Source: Methylomonas sp. | GTDB lineage: Bacteria > Pseudomonadota > Gammaproteobacteria > Methylococcales > Methylomonadaceae | DNA length: 64,000 nt | Assembly: GCF_023228165.1 (NCBI RefSeq) | Contig: NZ_JALOBS010000012.1 | Location: 1-64,000, forward strand | Direction: 5' to 3' | In this document: positions 51,979-60,923 of the stretch, piece after piece | Layout of the letters: each line of letters begins with the position of its first letter | Numbering within the stretch: the first letter of the stretch is position 1 | Notes under the pieces: generated by a model | Database searches by the model: none | What the model was told of the DNA's origin: nothing | The model's input: the letters and a program-made list of their open reading frames with translations, nothing else | Position numbers and translations under genes: made by a program

Positions 51979-52747
51979 GATTATCGCGGTCACCAACCAA
52001 AAAGGCGGGGTGGGTAAAACCACGACCAGCGTTAATCTGGCGGCGGCGTTGGCTGCCACCAAGCGTAAAGTGCTATTGGTGGATCTGGACCCGCAAGGCA
52101 ATGCCGCCATGGGTTGCGGGGTTAACAAGGATGATATCGAATATTCCAGCTGCGAATTATTATTGGAAGAAGTGCCGGTTTCGGAAATCATACTCAAAAA
52201 TAAAGCGCTGGGCTTCGATTTGATTCCCGGCAATGCCGACCTGACCGCGGCCGAAGTGCAATTGATGACGGCCCAGCATCGCGAGCGGCGTTTGGCCGAT
52301 GCCCTGCTATCCATTAAGGATAATTACGATTACATTTTGATCGATTGTCCGCCGTCGTTGAATATGTTGACTTTGAATGCGATGGTGGCGGCCGACAGTG
52401 TGTTGATACCGATGCAGTGCGAATATTATTCGCTGGAAGGTTTGTCGTCGTTGATGGCGACCTTGCGAAATATCCGCGATACCGTCAATCCGAGCTTGGT
52501 GCTGGAAGGTATTCTAAGAACCATGGTGGATAACCGCAGCCGTCTGGGTAAGGATGTCTCGGATCAATTAATCGAATATTTTGGTGACAAAGTATTCAGA
52601 ACCACCATTCCCAGAAATATCCGGTTGGCCGAAGCGCCCAGTCACGGTGTATCGGTTCTGGCTTATGACAAAGCTTCGCGAGGCGCGGTGGCATATATTG
52701 CCTTGGCCGGCGAGATGATCAGAAAAGAAAAAGCAGCGAAAAAATGA
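51971..52747 (+). CDS. parA: Chromosome-partitioning ATPase ParA
   Basis: 258 aa. Deviant Walker A TNQKGGVGKTTTSVN, then DLDPQGNAAMG and ILIDCPPSLNMLT. Chromosomal Soj/ParA type without an N-terminal HTH; it moves ParB-parS complexes on the nucleoid. It overlaps rsmG by 8 nt and parB by 4 nt. Confidence 0.97.
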   Translation: MAKIIAVTNQKGGVGKTTTSVNLAAALAATKRKVLLVDLDPQGNAAMGCGVNKDDIEYSSCELLLEEVPVSEIILKNKALGFDLIPGNADLTAAEVQLMTAQHRERRLADALLSIKDNYDYILIDCPPSLNMLTLNAMVAADSVLIPMQCEYYSLEGLSSLMATLRNIRDTVNPSLVLEGILRTMVDNRSRLGKDVSDQLIEYFGDKVFRTTIPRNIRLAEAPSHGVSVLAYDKASRGAVAYIALAGEMIRKEKAAKK

Positions 52748-53595
52748 TGCAAAAAAAACGCGGTTTAGGACGCGGCTTAAGTGAATTATTGGGCGATGTT
52801 GCCGCTGTGCCGGCTCAAGAGAAGTCCCATGATGTGCATACCCTGCCTATCGAATTCATGCAAAGGGGCAAATATCAGCCGCGCAAGGACATGGATCCGG
52901 AAAAGTTAAAGGAATTATCGGATTCAATAGCCGCGCAAGGTATTATTCAGCCCATTATCGTGCGCAAAATCGCTGCCGAAAAGTATGAAATCATTGCCGG
53001 CGAACGGCGTTGGCGCGCGGCGCAGTTGGCTGAATTGCGTGAAGTGCCGGTGCTGGTCAAGGATATTGACGATCGGACTGTAATGGCGATTGCCTTGATC
53101 GAAAATATCCAGCGCGAAGACTTGAGCGCGTTGGAAGAAGCAGAGGCCTTAAGGCGCTTGCAGGATGAGTTTGATTTGACTCATCAGCAAATCGCAGCCG
53201 CTGTCGGTAAGTCGCGTACCACGGTCACCAATTTGCTCAGATTGCTGGAGCTGGCGGTTGAAGTGAAAAACATGCTTGGAAAAGGTTTGCTGGAAATGGG
53301 GCATGCGCGGGCTTTGTTAGGTTTGGATGAGACCAAGCAAATCGAGATTGCCCATAAAGCCGTCAAGCAAGGTTTGACGGTGCGGGCTGTCGAAAAGTTG
53401 GTTCGCGAGCAAAACGAAGTAAAACCCAGGTCAGTAAAAAAAATCGATCCGGACACACTGCGTTTACAACGTGAATTGAGCGAAAGAACCGGGGCAAAAG
53501 TCGAGATCAGTCACCAGGACAGCGGTAAGGGTAAATTGATATTCAGCTATACCAGTTTAGAAGAATTGGAAGGCATTATTAAAAAAATAAATTAA
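52744..53595 (+). CDS. parB: Chromosome-partitioning protein ParB
   Basis: 283 aa. N-terminal KKRGLGRGLSELLG (ParA-interacting), ParB/Srx domain with IAGERRWRAAQLAEL and ALIENIQREDLSALEEA, helix-turn-helix LTHQQIAAAVGKSRTTVTNLLRL, and C-terminal dimerisation domain. Binds parS and CTP in the family. No clear parS (TGTTTCACGTGAAACA-like) site was seen in this window. ATGATG at the start overlaps parA by 4 nt. Confidence 0.97.
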   Translation: MMQKKRGLGRGLSELLGDVAAVPAQEKSHDVHTLPIEFMQRGKYQPRKDMDPEKLKELSDSIAAQGIIQPIIVRKIAAEKYEIIAGERRWRAAQLAELREVPVLVKDIDDRTVMAIALIENIQREDLSALEEAEALRRLQDEFDLTHQQIAAAVGKSRTTVTNLLRLLELAVEVKNMLGKGLLEMGHARALLGLDETKQIEIAHKAVKQGLTVRAVEKLVREQNEVKPRSVKKIDPDTLRLQRELSERTGAKVEISHQDSGKGKLIFSYTSLEELEGIIKKIN

Positions 53596-53920
53596 AACGT
53601 AAGTCCGTGGGGGTAAAAACAACAAAATTAACAGGGTTGTAGCGGTCATTGCGGAGTTTGTAGGGTTTGCGACATAATGTAAGTTCGAAATTTCAAATTA
53701 ATTCAAGTGTTTAACTAAGTGGCATGTAATTTGTTCTATAAACCGGGGATTGGACACGGTCGCGATATCGAAAAAAGGCGGCTAGCCAATATTGGGCGGG
53801 TTGATATTAAGCCAATAGTTGCCGAAACGGCTTAACTTAAAATAAGCTTAAAGCCCGCTTCCTTGCTTTAAGTTTGTGGGCTGGATATAATCGCAACGCT
53901 TAACAGTCGAGGGGTTTCAA
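53596..53920 (+). other. Intergenic region carrying the atp operon promoter
   Basis: 325 bp without a gene. It contains no DnaA-box cluster, so it is not oriC. A good sigma-70 promoter lies near its end, and no distinct terminator for parB was found. Confidence 0.6.
53863..53891 (+). promoter_or_regulatory. Sigma-70 promoter of the atp operon
   Basis: TTGCTT at 53863-53868, a 17-bp spacer, then TATAAT at 53886-53891. Transcription should start near 53898, leaving a short leader before atpI. Confidence 0.85.
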
Positions 53921-54289
53921 ATGGCAGTCGAAAATCAATTTTCTACTGTCGGAAAAATATTGTATGTGCAAGTCCTGATGGCTGCATTGGTGGCATCGGG
54001 CTTTTTTATGATGGGCGGTTGGAAATACGCGTTATCGCCTGTTCTCGGTTGCGGAGTTGCGCTATTGCCCAATGGTTATTTCGCATTCAAGATATATCTT
54101 GCCAGGCATAAGCACCCGCAAGGCATCTTGAATGCGTTTTATTCGGGCGAAGCAGTTAAACTTATCCTGACGGCTGCGCTTTTTTCGATTGTTTTACAGA
54201 TCTCATCTGTTGATTTTTTAACACTGCTGATAGGTTATCTGGCGGTGTTGTCGGTTTTTTGGTTCGCGTTATTTTTTTGGCGCGATTAG
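53921..54289 (+). CDS. atpI: ATP synthase accessory protein AtpI
   Basis: 122 aa membrane protein with about four helices, first gene of the atp operon. AtpI assists c-ring assembly. The helices span VLMAALVASGFFMMGGWKYALSPV, NGYFAFKIYL, LTAALFSIVLQ and LAVLSVFWFALFF. GAGGGG precedes the ATG by 7 nt. Position and topology make the call. Confidence 0.88.
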   Translation: MAVENQFSTVGKILYVQVLMAALVASGFFMMGGWKYALSPVLGCGVALLPNGYFAFKIYLARHKHPQGILNAFYSGEAVKLILTAALFSIVLQISSVDFLTLLIGYLAVLSVFWFALFFWRD

Positions 54290-54307
54290 TTTTTATTGCG
54301 AGGCAAA

Positions 54308-55072
54308 ATGGCTAGTGAAGGTGGCGCTACAGGTTATATTGTCCATCACTTGACACCGTTATCGGTGGGCGAGGGATTTTGGACATTGCATCTGGATACC
54401 CTGTTTTTTTCTGCGGTATTGGGCGGATTGTTTATCTGGTTTTTTAAATCCGTAGCGGAAAGGGCTACCTCCGGCGTACCGGGCTTGGCCCAGAATTTTG
54501 CCGAAATGATAGTCGAGTTTGTCGATACGCAGGTAAAGGATACGTTTCATGGACGTAGCGAATTGATTGCTCCGCTGGCACTAACGATTTTCTGCTGGGT
54601 TTTTCTGTGGAATGCCATGGACATGCTACCGGTGGATTTATTGCCTATGATCGGTAGTGTCATGGGTATGGAATACATGCGGGTTGTGCCGAGTACCGAT
54701 TTGAACGGTACATTCGCACTATCTATAAGCGTATTCTTCCTGATTTTCTTTTACAGCATCAAGGTCAAGGGTGTTTTTGGTTTCATCAAGGAAATGACTT
54801 GCACGCCTTTTGGACCTTGGTTAATGCCATTTAACCTGATGTTGAAAGTGGTTGAAGAACTTGCCAAACCCATCTCGCTGGCACTGCGGTTATTCGGTAA
54901 CCTGTACGCCGGTGAGCTGGTGTTCATCCTGATTGCTTTATTGCCGCCGGTTGTACAGCCATTGCTGGGCTTTCCGTGGGCGATCTTTCACATTTTAGTT
55001 ATCACATTACAAGCTTTTATATTCATGGTTCTGACCATCGTTTATCTAAGCTTGGCGCATGAAGATCACTAA
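54308..55072 (+). CDS. atpB: ATP synthase subunit a
   Basis: 254 aa, Fo stator channel subunit with about six membrane helices. The essential arginine lies in KPISLALRLFGNLYAGELVFIL. GAGG precedes the ATG at 54308, chosen over a TTG 12 nt upstream. It carries proton half-channels beside the c-ring. Confidence 0.96.
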   Translation: MASEGGATGYIVHHLTPLSVGEGFWTLHLDTLFFSAVLGGLFIWFFKSVAERATSGVPGLAQNFAEMIVEFVDTQVKDTFHGRSELIAPLALTIFCWVFLWNAMDMLPVDLLPMIGSVMGMEYMRVVPSTDLNGTFALSISVFFLIFFYSIKVKGVFGFIKEMTCTPFGPWLMPFNLMLKVVEELAKPISLALRLFGNLYAGELVFILIALLPPVVQPLLGFPWAIFHILVITLQAFIFMVLTIVYLSLAHEDH

Positions 55073-55119
55073 AGCTCAACCTATTTTTTTTATTATTTGA
55101 TATACATTTAGGAGACACT

Positions 55120-55404
55120 ATGGAACTCGCATCATTAGTAGCCAACGTACAAGGCTTCACCGTCATTGCAGTTGGCATTATTTTGGGTCTGGGCGCTATC
55201 GGTACCGCGATTGGTTTTGGTTTGTTGGGCGGTAAATTCCTGGAAGGTGCTGCACGTCAACCCGAATTAGTTCCAATGTTGCAGGTTAAAATGTTTATCG
55301 TTGCCGGTTTGCTTGACGCGGTATCTATGATCGGCGTTGGTATGGCATTATTCTTCACCTTCGCAAACCCATTCCTTTCAGCTGTTCAATCTGCTGCAGG
55401 TTGA
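55120..55404 (+). CDS. atpE: ATP synthase subunit c
   Basis: 94 aa hairpin of two membrane helices forming the rotor ring. The ion-binding aspartate is Asp66 in GLLDAVSMIG; no sodium-type Gln/Glu signature is present in helix 1, so a proton enzyme is expected. The polar loop is GAARQPELVPMLQ. GGAGA precedes the ATG. Confidence 0.97.
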   Translation: MELASLVANVQGFTVIAVGIILGLGAIGTAIGFGLLGGKFLEGAARQPELVPMLQVKMFIVAGLLDAVSMIGVGMALFFTFANPFLSAVQSAAG

Positions 55405-55517
55405 TAAAAAGATTGATCTGTTCAGTAAAGACGCCTGTCTTTAATAGCGACCGCTAATGCTTAAATAGCAGTCGGCTAACAGATTCAAATGACAACAGCA
55501 TAACGAGGAAACCATCA

Positions 55518-55991
55518 ATGAGTATCAATGCTACTCTGATCGGGCAGATGATCACGTTTTCGCTTCTGGTTTGGTTGACCATGAAGTATATCTGGCCACC
55601 TATCATTGCCGCGCTTGAAGAGCGTAAAGTAAAGATAGCGGAAGGTCTGGCCGCGGCTGAGAAAGGTCAGGAAGAAATCAAACTGGCTGAAAAGAAAGCG
55701 AAAAGCGTTTTGAAAGAAGCCAAGGATCAGTCTGCTGAAATTGTCAGCTTGGCCCAAAAGCGTGCCAATGAACTAGTCGAAGAATCCAAATTGCAAGCCC
55801 AAAAAGAAGGCGAGCGTTTATTGGAAGCAGCCAAGGCTCAGATCGAGCAGGAAATGCTGCAAGCCAGAGAAAATTTACGCAAAGAAGTGTCTGCCTTGGC
55901 CTTACGCGCTGCCGAACAGATTTTGAAAGAAGAAATCGATAAAGCCAAGCATCAGGATCTTCTTAACAGAACCGCGGAACAATTAGGGTAA
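55518..55991 (+). CDS. atpF: ATP synthase subunit b
   Basis: 157 aa: one N-terminal membrane helix (LIGQMITFSLLVWLTMKYIWPPI) and a long charged coiled coil, the peripheral stalk. Typical PPIIAALEERKVKIAEGL start of the stalk. GAGGAA precedes the ATG. It lies 113 nt behind atpE, with 3 nt to atpH. Confidence 0.96.
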   Translation: MSINATLIGQMITFSLLVWLTMKYIWPPIIAALEERKVKIAEGLAAAEKGQEEIKLAEKKAKSVLKEAKDQSAEIVSLAQKRANELVEESKLQAQKEGERLLEAAKAQIEQEMLQARENLRKEVSALALRAAEQILKEEIDKAKHQDLLNRTAEQLG

Positions 55992-55994
55992 GCA

Positions 55995-56525
55995 ATGACT
56001 GAATTAGCGACATTAGCAAGACCCTACGCCGAGGCTGCATTTAAGCGGGCAAAAGAGACCGGTAATGCAGGCAAATGGGCGGAAGCGCTGCAATTTTTGG
56101 CTTTGATTGTTCAAGATGCGGATATGGCGGAAATCGTCAATAACCCTAGAATCAGCAAAGAAAAAATTCAGCAACTGCTACTGGATATTTGCCAGGATCA
56201 AGTCGATGCCGAGGTCGTCAATTTACTTAAATTGTTAATTCAAAATGGTAAATTGAAATTGTTGCCGAAAATCTCGGCTTTGTATGAAGAATATAAAGCT
56301 CAAGATGAAGGCTACGTTAATGTCGATCTTTATAGTGCCTATGCGTTAACAAAAGCTGAACAGAACAAATATGTCGCCATGCTGGAAAAGCAGCTTATGA
56401 AAAAGGTCAATGCAGTGGTGTCAATCGATAAATCATTGATTGGCGGCATTCTTGCCAAGGCGGGCGATAAAGTAATAGACGGTTCTATCAGTGGCCAGCT
56501 TCATCAATTAGCCAAAAGGCTCTAA
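55995..56525 (+). CDS. atpH: ATP synthase subunit delta
   Basis: 176 aa soluble subunit that joins the b stalk to the top of F1. N-terminal ARPYAEAAFKRAKETG and the C-terminal VVSIDKSLIGGILAKAGDKVIDGSI are family signatures. Located between atpF and atpA, as in all gammaproteobacteria. Confidence 0.96.
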   Translation: MTELATLARPYAEAAFKRAKETGNAGKWAEALQFLALIVQDADMAEIVNNPRISKEKIQQLLLDICQDQVDAEVVNLLKLLIQNGKLKLLPKISALYEEYKAQDEGYVNVDLYSAYALTKAEQNKYVAMLEKQLMKKVNAVVSIDKSLIGGILAKAGDKVIDGSISGQLHQLAKRL

Positions 56526-56546
56526 GAGCCAGATCGGGAAAATAAA

Positions 56547-58088
56547 ATGCAATTAAATCCATCTGAAATAAGTGATCTGATCAAGAAGAAGATCGAGAAT
56601 TTCGACGCCCAAGTTGAGGCGCACTCGGAAGGTACTGTGGTCAGTGTGACTGACGGTATCGTTCGCGTGCATGGTTTGTCGGACGCGATGCAGGGCGAAA
56701 TGCTGGAATTTCCTGGCGGCTCTTACGGCATGGCCTTAAACCTGGAAAGAGATTCTGTTGGTGTGGTTATGCTGGGCGCCTACCAACATATTACCGAAGG
56801 CGATACCGTTAAATGTACCGGTAGAATTTTGGAAGTGCCCGTCGGTGAAGCCTTGCTGGGCCGAGTTGTCGATGCATTGGGTCAGCCCATAGACGGCAAA
56901 GGTGCAATTGATACCAATTTATCTTCGCCCATCGAAAAAATTGCACCGGGCGTAATCGCCAGACAATCGGTCGATCAGCCGGTACAAATTGGTCTGAAAT
57001 CAATTGATTCCATGATTCCAGTCGGACGCGGCCAACGTGAGCTGATCATCGGTGACCGCCAAACCGGTAAAACCGCGATTGCTGTTGATGCCATCATCAA
57101 TCAAAAAGGCACCGGCATTAAATGTATTTATGTCGCCATCGGCCAAAAACGTTCATCCATTGCCAACGTGGTTCGCAAATTGGAAGAGCATGGTGCCATG
57201 GAGCACACCATCATTGTTGTGGCGTCGGCATCGGAATCGGCCGCACTGCAATTCATTGCACCGTATACCGGCTGCTCGATGGGTGAATATTTTCGCGACC
57301 GTGGCGAAGACGCGTTGATCATTTATGACGATTTGACCAAACAAGCCTGGGCTTACCGGCAAATTTCCCTGTTGCTGCGCCGTCCGCCGGGCCGCGAAGC
57401 GTATCCAGGGGACGTGTTCTATATCCATTCCCGCTTGTTGGAACGTGCCGCCCGTATTAATGCCGCTGAAGTCGAAAAATTGACCGAAGGCAAAGTCAAA
57501 GGCAAAACCGGTTCGTTGACTGCCTTGCCGATCATCGAAACTCAAGGCGGCGACGTATCAGCATTCGTACCGACCAACGTGATTTCGATTACCGATGGTC
57601 AGATTTTCCTGGAAACAGGTTTATTCAACTCCGGTATTCGTCCGGCGGTGAATGCAGGTCTGTCCGTATCTCGGGTAGGTGGCGCCGCGCAAACCAAAAT
57701 CATCAAAAAGCTGGGCGGCGGTATTCGACTCGACTTGGCCCAATTCCGCGAGTTGGCGGCCTTTGCGCAGTTCGCATCCGATTTGGATGAAAGCACACGT
57801 AAGCAAATCGAACGCGGCCAGCGGGTTACCGAGCTGATGAAACAAAACCAATATGCACCGATGTCGGTAGCGGAAATGGGTGTTTCTCTATATGCAGCCA
57901 ATGCCGGCTTCCTGGATAGTCTGGAAGTCAAAAAAGTGCGCGACTTCGAATCGGCTCTGCTGTCATTCATGAAATCAGAAGAAGCGGATTTGATGGCGAA
58001 AATCAATCAAACAGGCGACTTTAGCGATGAAATCAAAAATGGTTTGCACAGTGCCATTGAGCGTTTCATTAAAACAAATACCTGGTAA
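56547..58088 (+). CDS. atpA: ATP synthase subunit alpha
   Basis: 513 aa. Walker A GDRQTGKTAIAVD and the conserved IGQKRSSIANVVRKLEEHG and LLLRRPPGREAYPGDVFYIHSRLLER blocks. Non-catalytic nucleotide-binding subunit of F1. Length equals E. coli AtpA. GGGAA stands before the ATG. Confidence 0.98.
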   Translation: MQLNPSEISDLIKKKIENFDAQVEAHSEGTVVSVTDGIVRVHGLSDAMQGEMLEFPGGSYGMALNLERDSVGVVMLGAYQHITEGDTVKCTGRILEVPVGEALLGRVVDALGQPIDGKGAIDTNLSSPIEKIAPGVIARQSVDQPVQIGLKSIDSMIPVGRGQRELIIGDRQTGKTAIAVDAIINQKGTGIKCIYVAIGQKRSSIANVVRKLEEHGAMEHTIIVVASASESAALQFIAPYTGCSMGEYFRDRGEDALIIYDDLTKQAWAYRQISLLLRRPPGREAYPGDVFYIHSRLLERAARINAAEVEKLTEGKVKGKTGSLTALPIIETQGGDVSAFVPTNVISITDGQIFLETGLFNSGIRPAVNAGLSVSRVGGAAQTKIIKKLGGGIRLDLAQFRELAAFAQFASDLDESTRKQIERGQRVTELMKQNQYAPMSVAEMGVSLYAANAGFLDSLEVKKVRDFESALLSFMKSEEADLMAKINQTGDFSDEIKNGLHSAIERFIKTNTW

Positions 58089-58101
58089 TAAAGGATAGTC
58101 G

Positions 58102-58965
58102 ATGGCTGTTGGCAAAGAAATACGTACCAAGATCGCAAGTATTAAAAATACTCAGAAGATCACCCGCGCCATGGAAATGGTGGCTGCGAGTAAAATGCGT
58201 AAAACTAAAGACCGCATGCAGGCGACCCGGCCCTATTCCAAAAAAATTAGCCAGATCATCAATCATCTGTCTCACGCCAATCCGGAGTACAAACATCCGT
58301 ACATGATTGTGCGTGAGGTAAAACGGGTCGGCATCATTGTCGTTAGCTCGGATAGAGGGTTGTGTGGCGGTTTGAATGCCAATCTATTCAGAACTATTTT
58401 GAATCAGATGCAGCAATGGAACAGTCGCAATATTGAAATCGATATTTGCACCGTTGGCGGTAAAGCAGCTAATTTTTTTAGCAATATCAATGCGAATGTA
58501 ATTGGCCAAGTGGCTAAGTTGGGCGATACCCCGCATCAAATGGACATTATCGGCGTGATCAAGATCATGTTGGATGGTTACGAAAACGGCAGCATAGATC
58601 AACTGCACGTCATCAATAATGAGTTTGTAAACACCATGACCCAAAAACCGGTCATGACGCAATTGTTGCCGGTGGTAGCTGGGGATTTGGAAGACGACTT
58701 AAGTGGATGCTGGGATTATTTGTACGAGCCCGGCGCCAAGGAAGTTCTGGACCATTTGCTGCAGCGATATGTCGAGTCCATCGTTTATCAAGGGCTGGTC
58801 GAAAACAATGCCTGCGAACAGGCGGCTCGCATGGTTGCAATGAAAAGTGCTTCCGACAATGCTGGAAACATCATCAAGGAATTGCAACTTGTGTACAACA
58901 AAGCCAGACAAGCGGCCATTACGCAGGAAATTTCGGAAATTGTTGCCGGCGCCGCAGCTGTTTAA
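58102..58965 (+). CDS. atpG: ATP synthase subunit gamma
   Basis: 287 aa, central rotor shaft. N-terminal KEIRTKIASIKNTQKITRAMEMVAASKMRK and C-terminal ASDNAGNIIKELQLVYNKARQAAITQEISEI are the paired coiled-coil helices inserted into the alpha-beta ring. SSDRGLCGGLNANLF is conserved. AAGGA precedes the ATG. Confidence 0.97.
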   Translation: MAVGKEIRTKIASIKNTQKITRAMEMVAASKMRKTKDRMQATRPYSKKISQIINHLSHANPEYKHPYMIVREVKRVGIIVVSSDRGLCGGLNANLFRTILNQMQQWNSRNIEIDICTVGGKAANFFSNINANVIGQVAKLGDTPHQMDIIGVIKIMLDGYENGSIDQLHVINNEFVNTMTQKPVMTQLLPVVAGDLEDDLSGCWDYLYEPGAKEVLDHLLQRYVESIVYQGLVENNACEQAARMVAMKSASDNAGNIIKELQLVYNKARQAAITQEISEIVAGAAAV

Positions 58966-59009
58966 CGCATTTCACAAGTTTTAGATAGATTTTTAAAGAG
59001 GACGACACA

Positions 59010-60383
59010 ATGAGTTTGGGTAAAATCGTTCAGATTATTGGAGCGGTCGTAGACGTGGAATTTCCACGCGATAACCTGCCGAAAGTATACGATGCGCTGA
59101 ATGTAAAAGGTGGATTGGTGCTGGAAGTTCAACAGCAATTGGGTGACGGCGTAGTTCGTACCATTGCAATGGGAACGACCGACGGATTAAGCCGTGGTAT
59201 CGAAGTCACCAACACCGGTGATGCGATCAAAGTTCCTGTTGGACAAGAGACACTGGGCCGTATCATGAACGTGCTGGGTGAAGCCATCGACGAAAAAGGT
59301 CCAATCGGCGAAAAAGAAAAATGGGTTATCCATCGTGATGCGCCCGCGTATGACGAACAAGCGCCAGCCAACGAACTACTGGAAACCGGGATCAAGGTTA
59401 TCGATTTGGTGTGCCCGTTTGCCAAAGGCGGTAAAGTCGGTCTGTTCGGTGGTGCCGGTGTAGGTAAAACCGTTAACATGATGGAATTGATCCGTAACAT
59501 CGCGATCGAGCACAGCGGTTACTCGGTATTCGCCGGTGTCGGTGAGCGAACTCGTGAAGGTAACGACTTCTATCACGAGATGACCGATTCCAACGTTATC
59601 GACAAGGTATCGCTGGTTTACGGCCAAATGAACGAGCCGCCGGGCAACCGGTTGCGGGTGGCGTTGACCGGTCTGACCATGGCGGAATTTTTCCGTGATG
59701 AAGGTCGTGATGTACTGTTCTTCGTCGACAACATTTATCGATATACACTGGCCGGTACCGAAGTATCAGCGCTGTTGGGCCGTATGCCGTCCGCGGTAGG
59801 TTATCAGCCTACTCTGGCCGAGGAAATGGGTGTTCTGCAAGAGCGTATCACCTCTACCAAAACCGGTTCCATTACCTCTATCCAAGCGGTATACGTACCT
59901 GCGGATGACTTGACAGATCCTTCGCCCGCGACGACTTTCGCGCATTTGGATGCGACCGTGGTATTGTCCCGCCAAATCGCCGAGCTAGGTATTTACCCTG
60001 CTATTGATCCTTTGGACTCTACCAGCCGTCAGCTGGATCCATTGGTTATCGGGCAGGAGCATTACGACACAGCCCGTTCCGTTCAAGGTATTCTGCAACG
60101 TTACAAGGAATTGCGCGACATTATTGCCATTTTGGGTATGGACGAATTGTCTGAAGAAGATAAATTGACTGTATCCCGGGCCCGTAAAATTCAACGTTTC
60201 TTGTCGCAGCCTTTTTTCGTCGCGGAAGTATTTACCGGTTCACCCGGCAAATACGTTTCACTGAAAGAAACCATCGCCGGTTTCAAAGGCATTATTAATG
60301 GAGATTACGACAGTCTGCCGGAACAAGCGTTTTACATGGTTGGTACCATAGATGAAGCCATCGAAAAAGCCAAAGGCATGTAA
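59010..60383 (+). CDS. atpD: ATP synthase subunit beta
   Basis: 457 aa catalytic subunit. Walker A GGAGVGKTVNMMEL, GVGERTREGNDFYHEM with the catalytic Glu, the DELSEED-related DELSEEDKLTV lever, and ALLGRMPSAVGYQPTLAEEMG. FVDNIYRYTL has Tyr where Phe is usual, a mild change. GAGG precedes the ATG. Confidence 0.98.
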   Translation: MSLGKIVQIIGAVVDVEFPRDNLPKVYDALNVKGGLVLEVQQQLGDGVVRTIAMGTTDGLSRGIEVTNTGDAIKVPVGQETLGRIMNVLGEAIDEKGPIGEKEKWVIHRDAPAYDEQAPANELLETGIKVIDLVCPFAKGGKVGLFGGAGVGKTVNMMELIRNIAIEHSGYSVFAGVGERTREGNDFYHEMTDSNVIDKVSLVYGQMNEPPGNRLRVALTGLTMAEFFRDEGRDVLFFVDNIYRYTLAGTEVSALLGRMPSAVGYQPTLAEEMGVLQERITSTKTGSITSIQAVYVPADDLTDPSPATTFAHLDATVVLSRQIAELGIYPAIDPLDSTSRQLDPLVIGQEHYDTARSVQGILQRYKELRDIIAILGMDELSEEDKLTVSRARKIQRFLSQPFFVAEVFTGSPGKYVSLKETIAGFKGIINGDYDSLPEQAFYMVGTIDEAIEKAKGM

Positions 60384-60410
60384 TCCTTTTATGATGTGGA
60401 GAAATAGGAT

Positions 60411-60833
60411 ATGGCCATGACCATTCACGTTGACATCGTCAGCGCGGAGCAAGAAGTATACTCAGGCTTGGCCGAGATGCTGTTTGCGCCCGCGGAACTG
60501 GGTGAGGTGGGTATTGCGCCACGCCACGCCCCGCTTATCACCAAGCTAAAACCCGGTGAAGTGCGGGTAAAAATCAGTGATAAGGAAAGCCAGGAGTTTT
60601 ATATTTCCGGTGGTTTGCTGGAAGTGCAACCTCACGTGGTGACCGTGTTGGCCGATACCGCCATCCGCGCGCACGATATTGATGAGGCGCAGGCTTTGCA
60701 AGCCAAGGCGCGTGCCGAGGAAATGTTGAATGATAAATCCGGCAAAATTGATTATGCAAGGGCTCAGGCGCAATTGGCCGAAGCTGTCATGCAGTTAAGA
60801 ACGTTGGAAAGATTAAGAAAGCGTGGATCATAA
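60411..60833 (+). CDS. atpC: ATP synthase subunit epsilon
   Basis: 140 aa: N-terminal beta sandwich (VDIVSAEQEVYSGLAEMLFAPAELGEVGI, then APRHAPLITKLKPGEV) and a C-terminal helical hairpin that can inhibit ATP hydrolysis. Last gene of the operon, followed by a strong terminator. AGGAT precedes the ATG at 60411; a second ATG six bases on is possible. Confidence 0.95.
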   Translation: MAMTIHVDIVSAEQEVYSGLAEMLFAPAELGEVGIAPRHAPLITKLKPGEVRVKISDKESQEFYISGGLLEVQPHVVTVLADTAIRAHDIDEAQALQAKARAEEMLNDKSGKIDYARAQAQLAEAVMQLRTLERLRKRGS

Positions 60834-60854
60834 TAATTAATCTCGTAAATATAT

Positions 60855-60889
60855 AAGCCCGATAACGCCTGCGTCATCGGGCTTTTTTG
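60855..60889 (+). terminator. Terminator of the atp operon
   Basis: AAGCCCGAT-A-ACGC pairs with GCGT-C-ATCGGGCTT around a 2-nt loop, followed by TTTTTG. A very strong hairpin 22 nt past atpC. Confidence 0.93.
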
Positions 60890-60923
60890 TTTATTGATGC
60901 CCCTGAGGGCAAAGGACTAAGGC

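Noticed and set aside
53596..53920. Intergenic region between parB and atpI as a candidate oriC or parS
   Set aside because: No DnaA boxes and no parS-like palindrome were found; it is explained by the atp promoter.
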